Positions 25,242-27,156 of a DNA stretch of 27,156 nucleotides are shown here, one piece after another. Position 1 is the stretch's first letter; each line of letters begins with the position of its first letter. Source of the stretch: Dunaliella salina (lineage: Eukaryota; Chlorophyta; Chlorophyceae; Chlamydomonadales; Dunaliellaceae); contig MU069491.1 of NCBI GenBank assembly GCA_002284615.2, positions 82,172-109,327 on the forward strand. The letters run 5' to 3'. Made by a program: the position numbers and the translations under genes. The notes below the pieces were generated by a model. It saw only the letters and a program-made list of their open reading frames with translations. It had not been told where the DNA came from and did not search any database.

Positions 25242-27156
25242 TAGACAGAATGGTCAAACACAAACACAAACTTTGGAAAAGCACAGCTGCAGCAATGATC
25301 CGCGAAGATCCTGATAATTTTGGACTTGGACACACTTCAATCTGTGTAGAATACCATAGACGCCAGGCTTTTGCTCTCTCTTCCAGCCTTGAGGACCCCT
25401 CAGCAAGACACCGCACAGTTAGCCTCAACCTCCTAACTAAACAGATAGAAATCCTAAATACTTCATCTGAAACCTACCTCACCAATCGTAAAGGAACAAA
25501 TCTACACATTAAACGACAGCTCAACTATAACATGCGCGCTCGCCAGCTCACTAGCATNCATTCCAGCAAGCTCCATCTCATGAAAAATGGCACTTGTATG
25601 TTCAAGGAAGAGCTAGAACACATTTGTGAGGCCCTTACCTTGCACAAGCCANCTCCACACAATCTCCCTACTCTCGTCACCTGCATTATGCAACCTCTGC
25701 TGAATATGGGAATCAGTGGGCTACATGAGCTTACATCTCCTCGCAAAACTCACATCATCTCGGTTTCTCAACTNCAGGCNAAACACCTTAAGGTGAACAA
25801 CAAATGCAAAATTGCACTTAACAGGCTGGCAGCTCTTGCCAACCTTGCCCCACAACAAGATTTGAACACATCCTCTATNCAAAAGATCATTGCCTACAAA
25901 AGCACTGAAGCAAACACTCTCCCAGCTTACCGTCGCATCAACAACACACATGTGAGCGGTCTTACCAACACCAGCATGGGTGGGGAGCCCCCCCACACCC
26001 AGGTTTTCCAACCAACAAGCCCCCAACCCAACCTTATCCCCCCCACTCAAGCAGTGCCGCCGCCACAGCCTNGCTCCACATNTTACTACACCCATGAACA
26101 CACCGGACGCCGCCTCAGAAGTACAGCCAACCACCCTACACCCATCAGTTGTCCTGAAACACAACAAGTTCTTNACGTCATGGAAGTACAATCTCTGGAG
26201 GAGCCACTCAACAAAAGAACTCGCTTCTATTCTTCACTAAGCATCACTCCCACACAAGCACCTCACCACTCTGAATACGTACCCACCGCAAGCCTGGATA
26301 CTCTGGCTCCTGCTGAACAAGATGCAACTGCAGAAGGGCCCCCAAGCAAACGCACACGGTCAGCATTGAGAAANCCCCCCTCTTCCACACCCCAACTCAG
26401 CCAAGCTAGCCCAAATGATAAATGCGCACATGCTTGTCTGAGCACTCCTCACCATATCACTACACAACCTACCCCCCCTACCACAAACCACCAACAGCAG
26501 ACAGATGACTGTCTCGACCCTCAAACACAAACTCATACTCTGCTCAGCCTAAATACCCAAACAAACAGACCCAGAAAGAAGAGGCAACAATTGCTCCATA
26601 CAGACAGAGAGATCATTTCCCCAGCTATCCACACTCTAACCTCGCTTTCCCAAGGCACAAAAGTCTGGAACTATAGGAAAAACACAGCTGAGAAACTTGC
26701 TAAAGAGACTACTGCTAGTCATGCTATCAGCTCTATCTTCTACCATGATTTAGATATTTCTCGCATAGATGATTGGAGAATTTTTGCGGAGAACAAGAAA
26801 GAACAATCAAGCTCCCCCGCCAACCTCCAGGTGCAATACCATACCCATTACGCACCTATGATAATTGAAGAATGGGCCCTGCCACTTTTCAAACAAGCTA
26901 ACCTTGTGCCTGAAGATGTCTCACCTGCTGCTCGCACTGATATTGAGTGTGCCTGTTGCCAAATATGCAATTACTACCAAAGTTATGAAACTGGAACCTT
27001 GGAGCATCCACTTCCTGATATGTACGTTTGTGACGTGTGCCACCGGACGTACCATTGGGAATGCATGAAGGGACTTGGATGCTACTCGGATGAGCAAAGG
27101 CAAGAAATTGCAACAGCTTACACATGGGCATGTCCCGCCTGTGCAAGCCTAAATGA
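25205..27156 (+). CDS. LINE C-terminal region: linker and PHD finger, incomplete
   Basis: A 650-codon frame with no stop continues the LINE protein in the -1 frame relative to the reverse transcriptase and is cut by the window edge. The first ~250 residues (TDIIIWDTMIDRMVKHKHKL onward) resemble the helical region after LINE reverse transcriptases. Residues about 255-455 are Pro/Thr/Ser/Gln-rich and probably disordered, ending in a basic PRKKRQQ that could be a nuclear-localisation signal. A globular-looking stretch follows (about 465-580, including IDDWRIFAEN and IIEEWALPLF). The last ~60 residues form a PHD finger. Two adjacent methionines (25238 and 25250) are not starts in an intact element. 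Confidence 0.82.
26957..27142 (+). other. PHD zinc finger in LINE protein
   Basis: The ligands follow the C4-H-C3 order: CQIC, then after about 20 residues YVCDVCHRTYHWEC (C-x2-C-x4-H-x2-C), then after about 21 residues a tryptophan two positions before CPAC. PHD fingers typically read histone H3 tails. In a retrotransposon protein this could bias integration toward certain chromatin; that is inference. PHD fingers have been described in the first ORF of some CR1-like LINEs. Here it lies after the reverse transcriptase in the main protein. Confidence 0.85.

Larger units (their letters stand above)
22636..27156 (+). mobile_element. Dualen-like LINE with PHD finger, runs off edge
   Basis: About 4.5 kb of one LINE on the plus strand: the end of an APE-type endonuclease, reverse transcriptase, long disordered linker and PHD finger. 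The open frame is still open at base 27156. Its reading uses three frames (22636-22735, 22719-25241, 25205-27156). At least 16 isolated undetermined bases fall between 24374 and 26374, as when near-identical copies are collapsed. RNase H, CCHC and restriction-like endonuclease regions, as in copy C at 19.25-20.75 kb, are expected beyond the right edge. The 5' end is not identified. Confidence 0.8.

Overview
The window looks like nuclear DNA of a chlorophyte green alga, plausibly a Chlamydomonadales species such as Dunaliella. This is inference: the clues are short GT...CAG introns, a MYND finger of the algal C-C-N-x-x-C style split by introns, long (GA)n and (TG)n tracts, many degenerate interspersed repeats, and a Dualen/RandI-like LINE (a non-LTR family known from Chlamydomonas). 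There are no bacterial-style operons. Host genes appear only as scattered exons.

Layout. 1-6.3 kb is mostly gene-poor: a (GA)n tract, three copies of a ~170-bp repeat, a tRNA-like repeat, and a short SINE copy flanked by a perfect 12-bp target-site duplication. 6.3-9.8 kb holds candidate exons of low-complexity proteins (Ser-rich/Gln-rich at 6.3-6.96 kb, Pro/Ser/Thr-rich at 9.1-9.8 kb) among a (TG)n tract and two tandem arrays. 10.2-10.5 kb is a 41-bp tandem array containing the assembly gap. 11.47-12.23 kb carries the last two exons of a MYND-finger protein, the best-supported host gene. 13.0-14.0 kb is a decayed LINE reverse transcriptase split by a ~310-bp insertion. 15.05-15.43 kb is a possible three-exon 3' end of an unknown gene. 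16-21.2 kb is a nest: at least four fragments of an unnamed repeat invaded by LINE 3' ends in both orientations and by a SINE. 22.6-27.16 kb is a large LINE that runs off the right edge.

How it fits together. The right-hand LINE shows the end of an APE-type endonuclease, a reverse transcriptase with FADD box, and a long Pro/Thr-rich linker ending in a PHD finger. A separate remnant at 19.25-20.75 kb shows the end of an RNase H, a CCHC knuckle and a PD-(D/E)xK restriction-like endonuclease. If both belong to one family, the complete element would be APE - RT - PHD - RNase H - CCHC - RLE, a dual-endonuclease (Dualen-type) LINE with an added PHD finger. SINE copies in the window end in nearly the same 3' tail (GCTTGCGTAGC plus pyrimidines) as the LINE remnants, which suggests the LINE machinery moves them. 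All domain calls come from reading the sequence by eye; no searches were run.
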